DNA from: Takakia lepidozioides
Lineage: Eukaryota; Streptophyta; Takakiopsida; Takakiales; Takakiaceae
Direction of reading: 5' to 3'
Assembly (NCBI GenBank): GCA_030704615.1
Contig: CM060731.1
Location: forward strand, 70,598,756-70,662,755
Length of the DNA stretch: 64,000 bases
The notes below the pieces were generated by a model. It worked only from the letters and a program-made list of their open reading frames with translations, ran no database searches and had not been told where the DNA came from. Position 1 is the stretch's first letter, and each line of letters begins with the position of its first letter. Positions 9,827 to 20,995 of the stretch are shown one piece after another. The position numbers and the translations under genes are program-made.

Positions 9827-10258
9827 ATGCTGAAGGAATTAATTGCCTTCCAGATTGTTCATGGGTATATCTACGCCAAGACCAAGGAGGTACCTAGCCT
9901 GGTCATGGGTTGTGGTTTATACTATGCTGCTTGTTTCATTGCACGCTATCACATTGAGCAGCAGAAGATGCAGACGAGATTTCAGAGTTATTCCACTGGG
10001 GATCATTGGGTCTTACCTTCAGTCCTACCCCATACGTATCTGTATGATGTGAGGATCATGTTGCAAAAAGATCCCCAATTTCGTTCTTGGTTCAATTTTG
10101 CTTTGGACAATTTGGCCAAAGAAACATTGGGCCTTGACGATCTTTTTTATAAGGGACATGAAGCCAGGAAATACTTACACTGTTCCAAGGTCATTGGTCA
10201 CTCACCTATACGGACAAGGAGCTCCGGGAGTACACTAATTTTGCTCGCAAGAGATTGA
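9827..10258 (+). CDS. Extra 3' ORF, part 4: hypothetical globular segment
   Basis: The 143-residue frame has mixed composition with aromatic and hydrophobic residues (GCGLYYAACFIARYHIE, PQFRSWFNFALDNLAKE), unlike the coiled-coil frames before it. It follows a 300-bp stretch with broken frames and is followed at 10255 by a basic/acidic, Pro-rich frame ending at the TAG at 10519-10521, just before the polypurine tract. The last 15-20 residues may be out of frame. Not recognised. Confidence 0.45.
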   Translation: MLKELIAFQIVHGYIYAKTKEVPSLVMGCGLYYAACFIARYHIEQQKMQTRFQSYSTGDHWVLPSVLPHTYLYDVRIMLQKDPQFRSWFNFALDNLAKETLGLDDLFYKGHEARKYLHCSKVIGHSPIRTRSSGSTLILLARD

Positions 10259-10521
10259 TGCAAGTTTTAAAGTTTGAACTTCCAGACATGGTGGGCAAAC
10301 ACTGTGTGCCACGCAGGAGGATTCCCGAGAAGGTAAGAGCACCGAAAGTCCACAGGGGGGAAGATGATTTTGATACAACTGGTTCTGTGGAGGAACCTTT
10401 TGACATGGCTGAGGACTATGCACTGCAAATGGCAGAAAAGAAACGACGGGGATCTCCTATGCCTGAGAAGGTACCTCCTTATCAACCAAAGGAAGGACAG
10501 ACATTTCCATTTGGTGACTAG
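10255..10521 (+). CDS. Extra 3' ORF, part 5: C-terminal low-complexity tail
   Basis: An 88-residue frame overlaps the previous one by 4 bases in another phase. It is rich in Pro, Lys, Arg and Glu, with no domain. It is best read as the disordered C-terminus of the same broken post-pol protein. Confidence 0.4.
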   Translation: MMQVLKFELPDMVGKHCVPRRRIPEKVRAPKVHRGEDDFDTTGSVEEPFDMAEDYALQMAEKKRRGSPMPEKVPPYQPKEGQTFPFGD

Positions 10522-10651
10522 TCATCTCCACCAACCAGTGACAGAGCTCGGGCTCGCACACAGAACCCTCCACAAGACTCTCACCGACAGAAGGGTGCTC
10601 GTTCACAGAGGTTTGCTGATCCTAATAGTAAACCGTGAGGACACGGCTTTT

Positions 10652-10669
10652 TGAGAGGGGGAGGGGTAA
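10652..10669 (+). other. Polypurine tract
   Basis: TGAGAGGGGGAGGGGTAA lies directly against the right LTR start (TGTTAGAGG at 10670), the expected place for plus-strand priming. Confidence 0.8.
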
Positions 10670-11596
10670 TGTTAGAGGGCTGTCTGGGACTTAGACAGTT
10701 TTACGGGTTCTGTGGGGTACCCTTAATTTTTGCGCAGACTTACGGATGGTAGACTTAGACCAACATAGGCCTTAGGGGTGGTAGACAGGCTTACATAGTC
10801 AGTCATAGTCTTACACAATTAGACACAGCCTTATACAGCTTACACAACCTATCACAGTCTATCACAACCCGACACAGCCCGACACAGTTAACCACAACCC
10901 GACACAGCTTCATACAGCCAGTCACAGCTCGACCCAGTCACAACATTCACAGTTTGACACAGCTCGTCACAGCATTCACCAGGAACAGTTACCATGGTAG
11001 GGAACGACTGTGTGGGAACGACATCTACAGAGGGAATGTACATTCTGTCTGGACGACAGTTAGTTAGTTAGGCGGTTAGAACAGCTTGTAGGTAGAATAG
11101 GCAGAGTAGCAACAGGGAGGACACTTCTGGGATCACGACTTGGCCATCGGAGAGAGAAGGACGATCTGGAGCTGAGGGATGGAGAGCGCAGTGGAGGAGG
11201 AGACACAAACTGTTGATGCTTGATTCATGCAAGCTGTAGAGTTGACTGTAGAGTAGACTAGAGACACCATGGCTTCGGCCTGATACTTGATAGATCTTAA
11301 TCTGATACTTATTCACACTGTGTAGAGAGAACTGAGTGAAGCTGTGGAATGAATGGATGAGTGATTGGAACCTGGTAGATTGCTGAAGCAATGTGATACT
11401 TAAATATAAATAGTACGGTAATTTGCTGACATGAAGGTAAGAAGGAACACAAACATGAAACACTCCCATGATACACTAGTTGTAGGTCATGACTTATTCT
11501 TCTGAGCGGGCTGAGTGCTTAGAGATATCCAATTCTTCTATCTTGGAGTTCCCACCTCGGATAGCGAAGGGATGGGTGAGTAAAAGCCGCTCAACA
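10670..11596 (+). repeat. Right (3') LTR of the gypsy element
   Basis: This 927-bp LTR aligns with the left one along its length, apart from a block at about 11208-11410 that is missing on the left. It has the same CACAGC-type repeats (about 10790-10980) and ends GCTCAACA. Confidence 0.9.
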
Positions 11597-11909
11597 GAAA
11601 TATGATAAGAGAATGATGTTGCCCTTTTCTTACACACAATACATCCAGTTCCTTTCTAACCGACCTGTAAATCAGTCTTACAATGTGGTGGTCTCCCAGG
11701 CTTTCCCTATTTTGGATATTTCCAGCAGCACTGACTTTGCCTGGAATGAATGTTGTGTTCTTATCCAAACCCTTGGGAGGAATGGTTTCAAGACCAAGAA
11801 GCTGGTTCGAATCCTCATTAAGTTCCTGGAACATGGCTCTTTTCCTGGTCTCCACTTCCCGCTACACGAGCTAATTACCAAGCTAAGAGGTATAATGGAT
11901 TCCACATGA
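11597..11909 (+). pseudogene. Penelope-like RT, 3' part after the LTR element
   Basis: Starting with the target duplicate GAAAT, this segment reads on from the codon cut at 660: YDKRR..PFSYTQYIQF and further PLE RT C-terminal sequence, ending LHELITKLRG near 11890. A second PLE copy (17300-18110) has the two halves contiguous, proving the split. Downstream of 11900 the homology fades. Confidence 0.75.
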
Positions 11910-12032
11910 CCTTATACATGTCCTCTTTTGTTCAAGTGGCTAATATGTATTTAAAAGGTGGAAGTAGGTTTTTTCCCAACCCCTTTGACAATCTTGTCCA
12001 GGGATTTGGAAATGCTTTTGCAATGGGAGAAA

Positions 12033-12098
12033 CCTTATGGAGGGGTCTGGTATGCACTCCCTTACGGGGTGAGTGCATACCACACTCACTCCATAAGG
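12033..12098. repeat. Nested inverted repeat (cruciform candidate)
   Basis: The outer arms CCTTATGGAG (12033-12042) and CTCCATAAGG (12089-12098) enclose inner arms GGTATGCACTC (12049-12059) and GAGTGCATACC (12071-12081). All four arms match perfectly. Confidence 0.8.
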
Positions 12099-12189
12099 GA
12101 CTGCCATACCAGGGGCTGGTTGGTGGGTGCCCCCTCTCTCCCTCTGTCTCCCTCCTCGGAATTGGCCGGTTGTATCAGTGTTTTTTTTC

Positions 12190-12810
12190 CTGTTTTTCCA
12201 TCTATATCGGATGGATTCTAAACAGTGTTTTCACCCGCCCTATAACGATTTTTTATCCATACCGAATGAATTACCTGGGTGGACACTAAATTACCTCTAA
12301 ACTGGGTCTATGATTTTTTCATTCCTCTTTTATTGACTTTCATCCATACCAGATGAGTCACCAGAGAATGAGGAATTACCTCTATAGGGGTTGACACTGG
12401 CATCCTATATATAATTTTTCCATCCATACCGGATGAAAAATACCAGGCTATTAATTCGTTTATTCCTCTTTTATGGCTTTTTTTCCGTACTGGATGAGGC
12501 ATTTTTTTGGGGGATGTTGAATTACCTGTTAGGATGTGAAACCGTTGTCTTGGATGTTATGTACTGTTTTTCCATCCTACTGACGAACCTTCTCCAACTG
12601 GATGAACTTATTGACTTTTTCATCTGAACCGGATGAAATATGCAGCCTATGATGGCCCTGGACTGTTGTTTAATTACCCCTAATTATGGCTAATTAAGGA
12701 GTGAAACCCTAACCCCTACCCTATAACCTATTGTTTAAACCTAGCTAACGGATGACATCCATCGGGTTTCGAGAAAAGTGGTGTTGATTACTCATCCTAC
12801 ATGGATGAAA
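12190..12810 (+). repeat. Array of short hairpins (TCATCC-ATAC-CGGATGA type)
   Basis: About nine variants of a 17-bp imperfect palindrome, often preceded by a T run, recur every 55-90 bp (for example about 12255, 12340, 12418, 12485, 12618, 12795). The same array is present in copies B (15140-15690) and C (20200-20720). Confidence 0.7.
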
Positions 12811-14084
12811 AATCAGGAATGGCCCTAGGGTGTCTCTCCTGCCATCAGCAGCTCTCCTCGTACTTCTGAGCTCGCGGGATGAGAGTTATGGCGTTTGCGT
12901 TTTGCTGCTACCCTGTCTGCTGCTTCGTACCCATGCTGGACGAGCTCCTGGGAATGCGCAATGGGGGCGTTTTGTCTCTTCTCATAGACGGGAGACAATG
13001 CTATGAATGCATCGTCTCTTTCCCTCCTCTGGCTTTTATGTTTCGCATTGGCGCTTGTGTTGGGAAGTATATATCTCTCTTCCTTCTTAAACCTAGCAAG
13101 GATGCTTGTATGCTTCACTTCTCTTTAGCTGTGCTGGAGGTGGCTTGCTGGTGGCGATGGCACACAGTTATCTTTCCCAATCGCTCGAGGTGCTTTTGGT
13201 GATTAGGGTTTCTCTTACTTTATATCTTTCTCTCTTGCCTTTGAGGTTCTTAGTTGACATCGATGACAAGTGTAGGGGTCTGTGATTCATCTGGGGTTCC
13301 ACAATCCTCACTAACCTGTTGGTTTTTGTGGGGGCTTGTGATGGGACTAGGTGAGGATCCCTACTTGCTTTGAAATCTCTTGAGCTTGCAGATAAGGATG
13401 TAGGCAAAGGGAACCTATTCTGTATGGCGTCATGACTTGGCTTCTGCCTACAGCCCCGATTTCGGCATGCTTGCTCCTAGTTTGGCATGCTGATGCTTAC
13501 TTTTGACTTTTGTTTTGCTGCTGTTGATGGAGCATTTCGGCCTGGCAGGCCTGTCTCTTGAAGCCCAACATCTGGACCTTACCTTGTCTTGAATCTTTGA
13601 CAGCATTGCCTGTGGATTTTTAAACTAGGTACAGTTTTGGCCTTAAAAGAGGAATGATGGTTTAAGGGTAAAGGCATCAATGGCTGTTAGGTTCTAAGGA
13701 AGAGGAGGCCCTGTTTTTAAAGATGGCAGCTTGATAAGGCAATGACAGGCCTCTTTGAGGCCTAGATTTGATGTGGAATGGAGCATAGCGAGGTTCTATT
13801 TGCAAAACATGGCATTAGCCTCCTGGAAAACAATGGTGGTAAGCTCTAATGGACCTTTGCCAGTGATTATTTGCCTCATTTTGCCATCAGACCAGCCACC
13901 TGCAATGTATGATTTATGTTTTTGGCCAAGTGGGCTTGGTCTGGGGCACTCAAAGTGTATGCGTGTCCATATCTTGAAGCTGTAATATGGCAGGCCTTTC
14001 TTCCATGCCAAAATGCCTTACATTATGCATATCTTGGGGCAACTGTACATGGTGTAGAATGAAGTTGCAGTCTGTCTTGTCATG

Positions 14085-14660
14085 CCCAAGTGGGTCACTT
14101 GGTTGCATGTTTGGAGTCTGATAAACTGCAGGCTGGTCCATCAAGATCCTTGTGTACACAGGTCTTGAATCTGTACAATGACAGGCTGTTCTTACCTACC
14201 CAAGAGGCCTTGCACGATGCATGTCTTGGGGTACTTACAATTGGCCAAATGTGAAGCTGCAATATGGTTTGTCATGCCCAAGAAGTTTACTTGGTTGCAT
14301 GCCTGAAATGTAATTAATTGCAGGCTGGTCCTTCAAGGTACTTGTATGAACATATCCGTAGTAGGACAGGCTGTTCTTACCTACCCAAGGAGCCTTGCAT
14401 GATGCATGTCTTGGGGAACTTAAAAACGGCAAAGAGCGATGTTTTGTCATGCCCAAGAAGTTTACTTGGTTGCATGTTTGAAATCTGGTAAATTGCAGGC
14501 TGGTCCTTTAAGGTGCTTGTATGTACATACCCTGAATCTGTAGTAGGGCAGGCCTTTCTTACCTACCCATGGAACCTTGCATGGTGCATGTCTTGGGCTA
14601 TTTACAGGATTTTGGACATGAATGGATCCCGCCCTCCCACCCTGTTTTATCATGACTAAA
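14085..14660 (+). repeat. Tandem repeats of 175-190 bp in copy A
   Basis: The block CATGCCCAAG..GTTTACTTGGTTGCATG recurs at about 14082, 14274 and 14449, with a degenerate form near 14650. Each unit also contains GCAGGCTGGTCC and TTACCTACCCA. Confidence 0.75.
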
Positions 14661-15002
14661 TGGGAGTTGTCACTTGGCATGCTATGACAAGACTGGAAGT
14701 GTTAGATGGTGCCTTGTCATGGGCTGTTTATGTATTTAATTGACAATAACCCTACTGGGTCCTGTCCATGTCTAGACATGACATGAATATCTTCCCACTC
14801 TCTCCCTCTCTCTTATTAACTTTTTCTACCCCCTCTTTCCCTTTGTGGTTTTTTTTTTTTTTGTGAGCAGCACAAAAGAGAGGAGAGAGAGAGAGAGAAA
14901 GGGAGAGGGAGAGAGGGACAAAGAGGGACAGAGAGAAAGGGACATAGAGAGGGAGTGAGAGGGAGAGATCAGGAAACAAAAAGAAAAAGAAGAAGGTTGG
15001 GG

Positions 15003-15041
15003 GGGGGAGTGACTGAGCAGCAGCTGCTCAGTCACTCCCCC
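15003..15041. repeat. Perfect 19-bp-arm palindrome at the A/B junction
   Basis: GGGGGAGTGACTGAGCAGC (15003-15021), one A, then its exact reverse complement (15023-15041). It looks like two element termini (GCTGCTCAGTCACTCCCCC) placed end to end. Confidence 0.85.
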
Positions 15042-17290
15042 TCCCCCCACCTTTTTGTTTTTTCTTTGTTGCCCCCTCTCTCCCTCTATCTCCCTCTCTA
15101 CTGGGAACCGACAGTTTGCCTATCAATGTTGATTTCCTGTTTTTTCACCCATACCGGATGAAGTTTTGACAGTGGCTCATCCATCATCTATCGACTTTTT
15201 CATCCATACCGGATGAGCCACCAGGATGGACACTGAATTACCTCTAGGATGTTTTTTTTGGCTTTTTCATTCCTCCTTTATTGACTCTCATCCAACCGGA
15301 TGAGTCACCATGGAATGAAAAAATTACCTCTATGAAGGTTGCCAACAACATCATGTTTTTTATCCATACCGATTGAAAAACTACCAGGATAATAATTTTT
15401 TTCATTCCTCTTTCATTGACTCTTTTTATCCATACCGGATGGTCTGGTGAGGAATGATGAATTATCTAGGTGGAGGTAAACCGCTGCCACGGATGATATT
15501 CCCTACTTTTTCATCCTGACATAGTGATCTGTTTATGGATGACGTGATTATGGCCTGGAATTGATCTTTACTACCCCTAATTATGATTAATTACGGGGGA
15601 AACCCTAACCCCTACCCTAAAACCTATTTTTAACCTTGTTGCGGATGAAATCCGTCAGGATAAAATGTTGTGTTCTATTGTTTTTCATCCACGGATGAAA
15701 AATCGGGGAAAAAAACCCTATGTTGTCTCTCCCACTGTCAGAAGCACGCGATGTGCTTCTGAGCTCGCGGGAAGAGTGTTATGGCGGACGTGCTTTGGTG
15801 GCTGCCCCGTTTGTGGTGTCGTACCCATACTGGACGAGCGCCTGGGAGGGGCGAAGGCGGCGCCTTGTCTCTCTTGCAGTGGGAAACACTGTTGTGAATG
15901 AAGTGGCATCTTCCCTCCTCTGGCTTTTAAGTTTAGCAAGGGCATTTGTGCTGGGAAATATCTCTCCCTCCTTTATGGTGCCTTGCGTTTTTGCCTGCTT
16001 TTCTTCATTGCTCATGTGCTTTGTGGAGGCGGCTTGCTGCGGGTGGTGATGGCGCATAACCCTCTTCCCCAATCGCTTAAGGTGCCTTTGGAGTTTAGGG
16101 ATCCTCATGTTCTTATCTTCTTCTCTTGCTTTTGAGTTTCTTAGTTGACATCGATGACAAATGTGAGGGTCTGTGATTCACCTGGGGTTCCACAATCCTC
16201 ACTAATCTGTTGATTTTGTGGGGGCTTGTGATGGGACCAGGTGAGGATCCTCACCTACTTTGAAGTTTCTTGAGCATGCAGTTGGGATATGGGCTGAGGA
16301 GACCTGTGGGTTATTGCGCTGTGAGGTGGCTGCTGCTTGCAGCCTCGATTTCAACCCGACTGCTCCTGGTTTGGCATGCTACAGCCTGTGTTTTGGCCTT
16401 TGTCGTTTTGTCGTCGATGGGCAGCTCGACTTGTCTGGCCTGTTTCCTGAGGCCTGCATACAAACCATACCCTATCTTTTGATCTTTGACAGCAAGGCCT
16501 GTGGATTATTGAGCTAGGTTGTAAGTTCTTTGGGCCATAGAGGATCTGGTTTTATGTGGTATGTTTTTGGCGGTTTTGGGTCTCTATGGACATGGTGGCC
16601 TTGAATGTTATGGCGGCAGCCTGATAAGGCACCGACCTGCTCCTTTTCGGGCCTGTTTCTGGTGTGTATTGGATCATAGTGAGGTGTTCTTTGCATGACT
16701 TAGCCTGGACCTCTTGAAGGATGAGGATGGTAAGCTGCAATGGGATCCTACCTATAGTTTTGGCTTTGTCATGACATCAGGCCTATGCAATCTGGTTTTT
16801 TATATGCAAAAGAGGCTGGATCTCGGTTGTTCAAGTTGCTTGTATGTACAAGTCTTGAATTTGCAATTTGACAGGCTGAATTCACATTCCCTTGACACCT
16901 TGTATGATCACATGTCTCGGGGTGAATACAAATGATATGGAATTTATGTCATCATGCCCAAGTAGGACTGCTTGGTGAAATATTTTGATTCTGACAAATT
17001 GCAGGTTGGTCCTTATGCCTTGGCTGATGCATGACCTGCCGTAATTAATGGCTGAAAATGTAAGATGCTGCAACCTGTTGGTCATGCCCAAGATGTATGT
17101 GTGAAAACGTGTCTTGAAATGGTAATAGGGCAGGCTGGACCATGGTACCTTGCCCTTTGCATGACCTCAGCATTTTGTGCTCCTTCAATACATGACCTGC
17201 TGGTAAGGTATGTGAGCAGGCTGAACCAAGAGCCTTGCAGCCTGCATAGAGGCAACAATATCTTATCTTGTCCCACACAAGAACAAACCC
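15023..17290 (+). repeat. Unclassified repeat family, copy B
   Basis: This diverged direct copy of A follows straight on from the palindrome. It has the same CT-rich start, hairpin array, GC-richer segment with TTGACATCGATGACAA (16145), and a reduced tandem segment. It ends near AACAAACCCCGCCCTC (about 17284), matching in inverse the edge of copy C near 18345. ORFs such as 15720-16049 are not conserved as proteins. Confidence 0.65.
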
Positions 17291-17299
17291 CGCCCTCAG

Positions 17300-18110
17300 T
17301 TCCAGCTTATGACTAAATTCAAGTCAGCCTTCATGTACATCGATGACATATGCTGGTTGAATGTCGGTGATGCAAAGTTGTTTCTTGATCCTTCTACGGA
17401 CAGAAATAACCAAAACCCATGGTGGGTTTACCTACTCAATGTGGTGGAGATTAAACCAGAGTTATTGAGAACCAAGGATGATATACCATACACTGGCTTG
17501 GAGGCATGCTTTATGTCAGTGTATTGAATTCTGATACCGGCCTTTTTCAGTTTCATAAATATGATAAGAGAAGGCTGAACTGCCTTTCCCTTACACACAG
17601 TACATCCAGTTTCTTTCTAAGAGGCCTGTGAATCAGTCCTACAATGTTGTCGTCTCTCAAGCTTTACCTATTCTATACATTTCCAGCAGCACTGATTTTG
17701 CCTGGAAAGAATGTTATGTCCTTATCCAAACACTTGGGCGAAACGGCTTCAAGACCAAAAAGTTGGTTCGAATCTTGATAAAGTTCTTGTTCTTGGAACA
17801 CGGCTCCTTTCCTGGCCTCTACTTCCCATTACACGAGCTTGTTACCAAGCTAAGAGGTACAATGGATTCATTTAACCTCATCATTGTCCTTTCTTGTCCA
17901 ATCAAAGGCTAATCACACACAGCAGATTGATGCTTGTGTGAAGGGATTTCTAGCGGATATCTAGAAAACCCGGATTAATTCTATATATGAAGGTAAGTCT
18001 TACTACCAACGTCAGCCCCTGACAGAGGCAGGTTCTGTCCCTTTTGTTTCGCTCAAACTGGGCGCAGGGTCAATGGCCACAAGGCTACGGCAAACAACGT
18101 ATTATGAGTA
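17300..18110 (+). pseudogene. Second Penelope-like RT fragment (internally deleted)
   Basis: The YIDDICWLN box near 17336-17362 and following sequence match the copy at 399-660. A 10-bp loss at about 17515 shifts the frame relative to that copy. At 17550-17870 it runs straight through the site where the gypsy element entered the first copy. From about 17900 it joins a PLE segment (TGCTTGTGTGAAGGG...) that also occurs at 62950-63130. Confidence 0.75.
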
Positions 18111-18179
18111 CTATCTTTTTAACTTTTTCTGCACCCTCTCTCCTTTGTGGTTTGTTTATTTTTGTGAGCAGCAAAAAAG

Positions 18180-20836
18180 AAAGGGAAGATACTCATGTCA
18201 TGTCAAGACATGGACAAGACCCACTAGGGTCATTGTCAATTAAAGACATAAACAGCCCATAAACAAAGCACCATCTAACACTTCCATTCTTGTCATGATT
18301 TCCCAATTGATTTCACCCAATCATTCATGATAAACCAGGGTGGGAGGGCGGGGTTTGTTTATGTACAGGTCATGACAATAAGACAAGCATATAAGCAAGC
18401 ATCTTGTGTACTGAAAAATCAGATTGTTGCAGCATGTTCAAATTCCTGTAAGTAACCCAAGACATGCACCATGCAAGGCTCCCTAGGTAGGTAAGAACAG
18501 CCTGCCCTGCTACAGATTCAAGGTATGTTCATACAAGCACCTTGAAGGACCAGCCTGCAATTTACCAGATTTCAAACATGCAACCAAGTAATCTTCTTGG
18601 GCATGACAAAACATATTGCAGCTTCACTCTTTGCTATTTGTAAGTACCCCAAGACATGCATCATGCAAGGCTCCTTGGGTAGGTAAGAACAGCCTGTTCT
18701 ACTACAGATTCAGGATATGTTCATACAAGTACCTTGAAGGACCAGCCTGCAATTAATTAGATTTCAAGCATGCAACCAAGTAAACTTCTTGGGCATGACA
18801 AAACATATTGCAGCTTCACTCTTTGCCATTGTAAGTATCCCAAGACATGCATCATGCAAGGCCTCTTGGGTAGGTAAGAACAGCCTGCCGTACTACAGAT
18901 TCAAGACATGTATACACAAGCACCTTGATGGACCAGCCTGCAGTTTATTAGATTCCAAACATGCAACCAAGTGACCTACTTGGGCATGACAAGACAGACT
19001 GCAACTTCATTCTACACCATGTATAATTGCCCCAAGACATGCATCATGTAAGGCATTTTGGTATGGAAGAAAAGCCTGCCATGTTACAGATTCAAGATAT
19101 GGACACACAAACACTTTGAGTGCCCGAGACCAAGCCCACTTGGCCAAAAATAAATCATACATTGCAGGTGCCCGGTCTGATGGCAAAATAAGGCAAATAA
19201 TCTCTGGCAAAGGTCCAGTAGAGCTTACCAACACTGTTTTCCAGGAGGTTTATGCCAGGTTTTGCAAATAAAACCTCACTATGCTCCATTCCACACCAAA
19301 TCTAGGCCTGAAAGAGGTCTGTCATTGCCTTATCAGGCTGCCATCTTTAAAAACAAGGCCTCCTCTTCCTTAGAACCAAACAACCATTGATGCCTTACCC
19401 ATAAACCATAACTCTTCTTTAAGGCCAAAACAGTACCTAGCTTAATAATCCATAGGCAATGCTGTCAAAGATTCAAGACAAAGTAAGGTCCAGATGCTGG
19501 GCTTCAAGAGACAAGTCTGTTAGGCCGAAAGTAAGCATTAGCATGCCAAACCAGGAGCAAGCGGGCCGAAATTGGGGCTGCAGGCAGCAGCCAAGTAAAG
19601 ATGCCATACACACTAGGTTCCCGTTGCCCACATCCTTATCTGCAAGCTCAAGAGAATTCAAAGCAATTAGGGATCCTCACCTGGTCCCATCACAAGCCCC
19701 CACAAAAACCAACAGCTTATGAGGATTGTGGAACCCCAGGTGAATCACAGACCCCTACACTTGTCATCGATGTCAATTAAGAACCTCAAAAGCAAGAGAG
19801 AAAGACATAAAGCAAAAGGAACCCTAATCACCAAAAGCACCTTGAGCGATTGGGGAAGATAAATGTGCGCCATCGTCACCAGCAAGCCACCTCTAGCACA
19901 ACTAAGGAGAAGTGAAGCATACAAGCATCCTTGCTATGTTTAAGAAGGGAAAGAGAGATACTTCCCAACACAAGCGCCGCTGCGAAAAATAAAAGCCAGA
20001 GGAGGGAAAGAGACAATGCATTCATAGCATTGTCTCCCGCCTGTGAGAAGAGACAAAACGCCGCCATTGCGCATCCCCAGGAGCTCGTCCAACATGGGTA
20101 CAGCAAACATGGTAGCAGCAAAACGCAGACGCCATAACTCTCATCCCGCGAGCTCATAAGCACGAGGAGTGCTTCTGACGGCAGGAGAGACACCCTAGGG
20201 CTCATGCCCGATTTTTCATCCGTGCAAGATGAGTAATCAACACCACATTTTTCGAAACCCGACGGATGTCATCCGTTAGCTAGGTTTAAACAGTAGGTTA
20301 TAGGGTAGGGGTTAGGGTTTCACTCCTTAATTAGCCATAATTAAGGGTAATTAATCATCAGTCCAGGGCCATCATAGGCTGCATATTTCATCCGGTTTAG
20401 ATGAAAAAGTCAATAAGTTCATCCGTTGGAGAAGGTTTGTCAGTAGGATGAAAAAATAGTACATAACATCCAAGGCAACGGTTTCATATCCTAACAGGTT
20501 ATTCAACATCCCCAAAAAATGCCTCATCCAATATGGAAAAAAACCATGAAAGAGGAATAAATGAATTAATATCTTGGTATTTTTCATCCGGTATGGATGG
20601 AAAAAATTATATATAGGATGCCAGTGTCAACCCAGGTAATTCATCCGGTATGGATAAAAAATCGTTATAGGGCGGGTGAAAGCAATGTTTAGAGTCCATC
20701 CGGTATAGATGGAAAAATAGGAAAAAAACACTGATAAAACCGGCCAATTCCAAGGAGGGAGGGAGGGAGAGAGAGGGAGAGAGAGGGAAACCAAAAAAAA
20801 AAAAAATGGGGGAGGGGAGTGACTGAGCCCGTGGTG
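18180..20836 (-). repeat. Unclassified repeat family, copy C (inverted)
   Basis: This is the reverse complement of copy A along most of its length: the 18190-18260 edge mirrors 14740-14800, and 20600-20760 mirrors 12160-12290. It includes the tandem units, the GC-richer block, the hairpin array and the CT-rich terminus. Copies A and C form inverted arms of about 2.6 kb around a 3.3-kb centre. Confidence 0.72.
18420..19010 (-). repeat. Tandem repeats of about 190 bp in copy C
   Basis: TTGGGCATGACA recurs at about 18597, 18790 and 18980, each with TAGGTAAGAACAGCCTG and GGACCAGCCTGC. These are the inverted counterparts of the copy A units. Confidence 0.75.
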
Positions 20837-20905
20837 CTCAGTCACCCACCCCCCCCCCCCCCCCCCTCCTTCTTCTTTTCTCTTTGTTGCCCCCTCTCGA
20901 GACCC
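20837..20905 (+). repeat. Terminus fragment D next to copy C
   Basis: GTGCTCAGTCACCCA, a long C run, then CTTCTTCTTTTCTCTTTGTTGCCCCCTCTC resembles the ends of copies A and B. With copy C's terminus it forms another palindromic junction (GTGACTGAGC...GCTCAGTCAC, about 20819-20848). Confidence 0.6.
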
Positions 20906-20995
20906 CGAGCACTTGCTGCTCTCAGCCCCCAACATGTTTGGTTTTTTTTGTTTTTGATCTGGAATGTAGAGGTTGTTTCCTAATGAGGCCAACTT

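Larger units (their letters stand above)
661..11596 (+). mobile_element. Ty3/gypsy LTR retrotransposon with extra 3' ORFs, nested in a PLE
   Basis: Both ends start TGTTAGAGGGCTGT and finish in a shared block ending CGCTCRACA. The flanks are GAAAC (656-660) and GAAAT (11597-11601), a 5-bp target duplication with one change. Internal order is PBS, pre-gag ORF, Gag with zinc knuckle, protease, RT, RNase H, integrase, then about 2.7 kb of extra coding sequence, then a polypurine tract. Protease-RT-RH-IN order marks it as Ty3/gypsy. Several stops and frameshifts make it inactive. The two LTRs differ at a visible fraction of positions, so it is not a very recent insertion. Confidence 0.93.
12120..15022 (+). 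repeat. Unclassified 2.9-kb repeat family, copy A
   Basis: A long non-coding unit shares colinear sequence with 15023-17290 (direct) and 18180-20836 (inverted). In order it has a CT-rich start (CCCCCTCTCTCCCTC), an array of small hairpins built on TCATCCATACCGGATGA, a GC-richer segment (12840-13200), a segment with TTGACATCGATGACAA (about 13252), a tandem-repeat segment with 175-190 bp period, and a purine-rich end (GAGAGAGAGGGA) leading to a palindrome. ORFs inside are short and not conserved between copies. Possibly a large non-autonomous TIR or foldback element; class not determined. Confidence 0.7.

Noticed and set aside
15665-16108. Protein-coding gene in repeat copy B
   Set aside because: The corresponding stretches of copies A and C do not keep the frame, and ORFs occur on both strands from GC bias.
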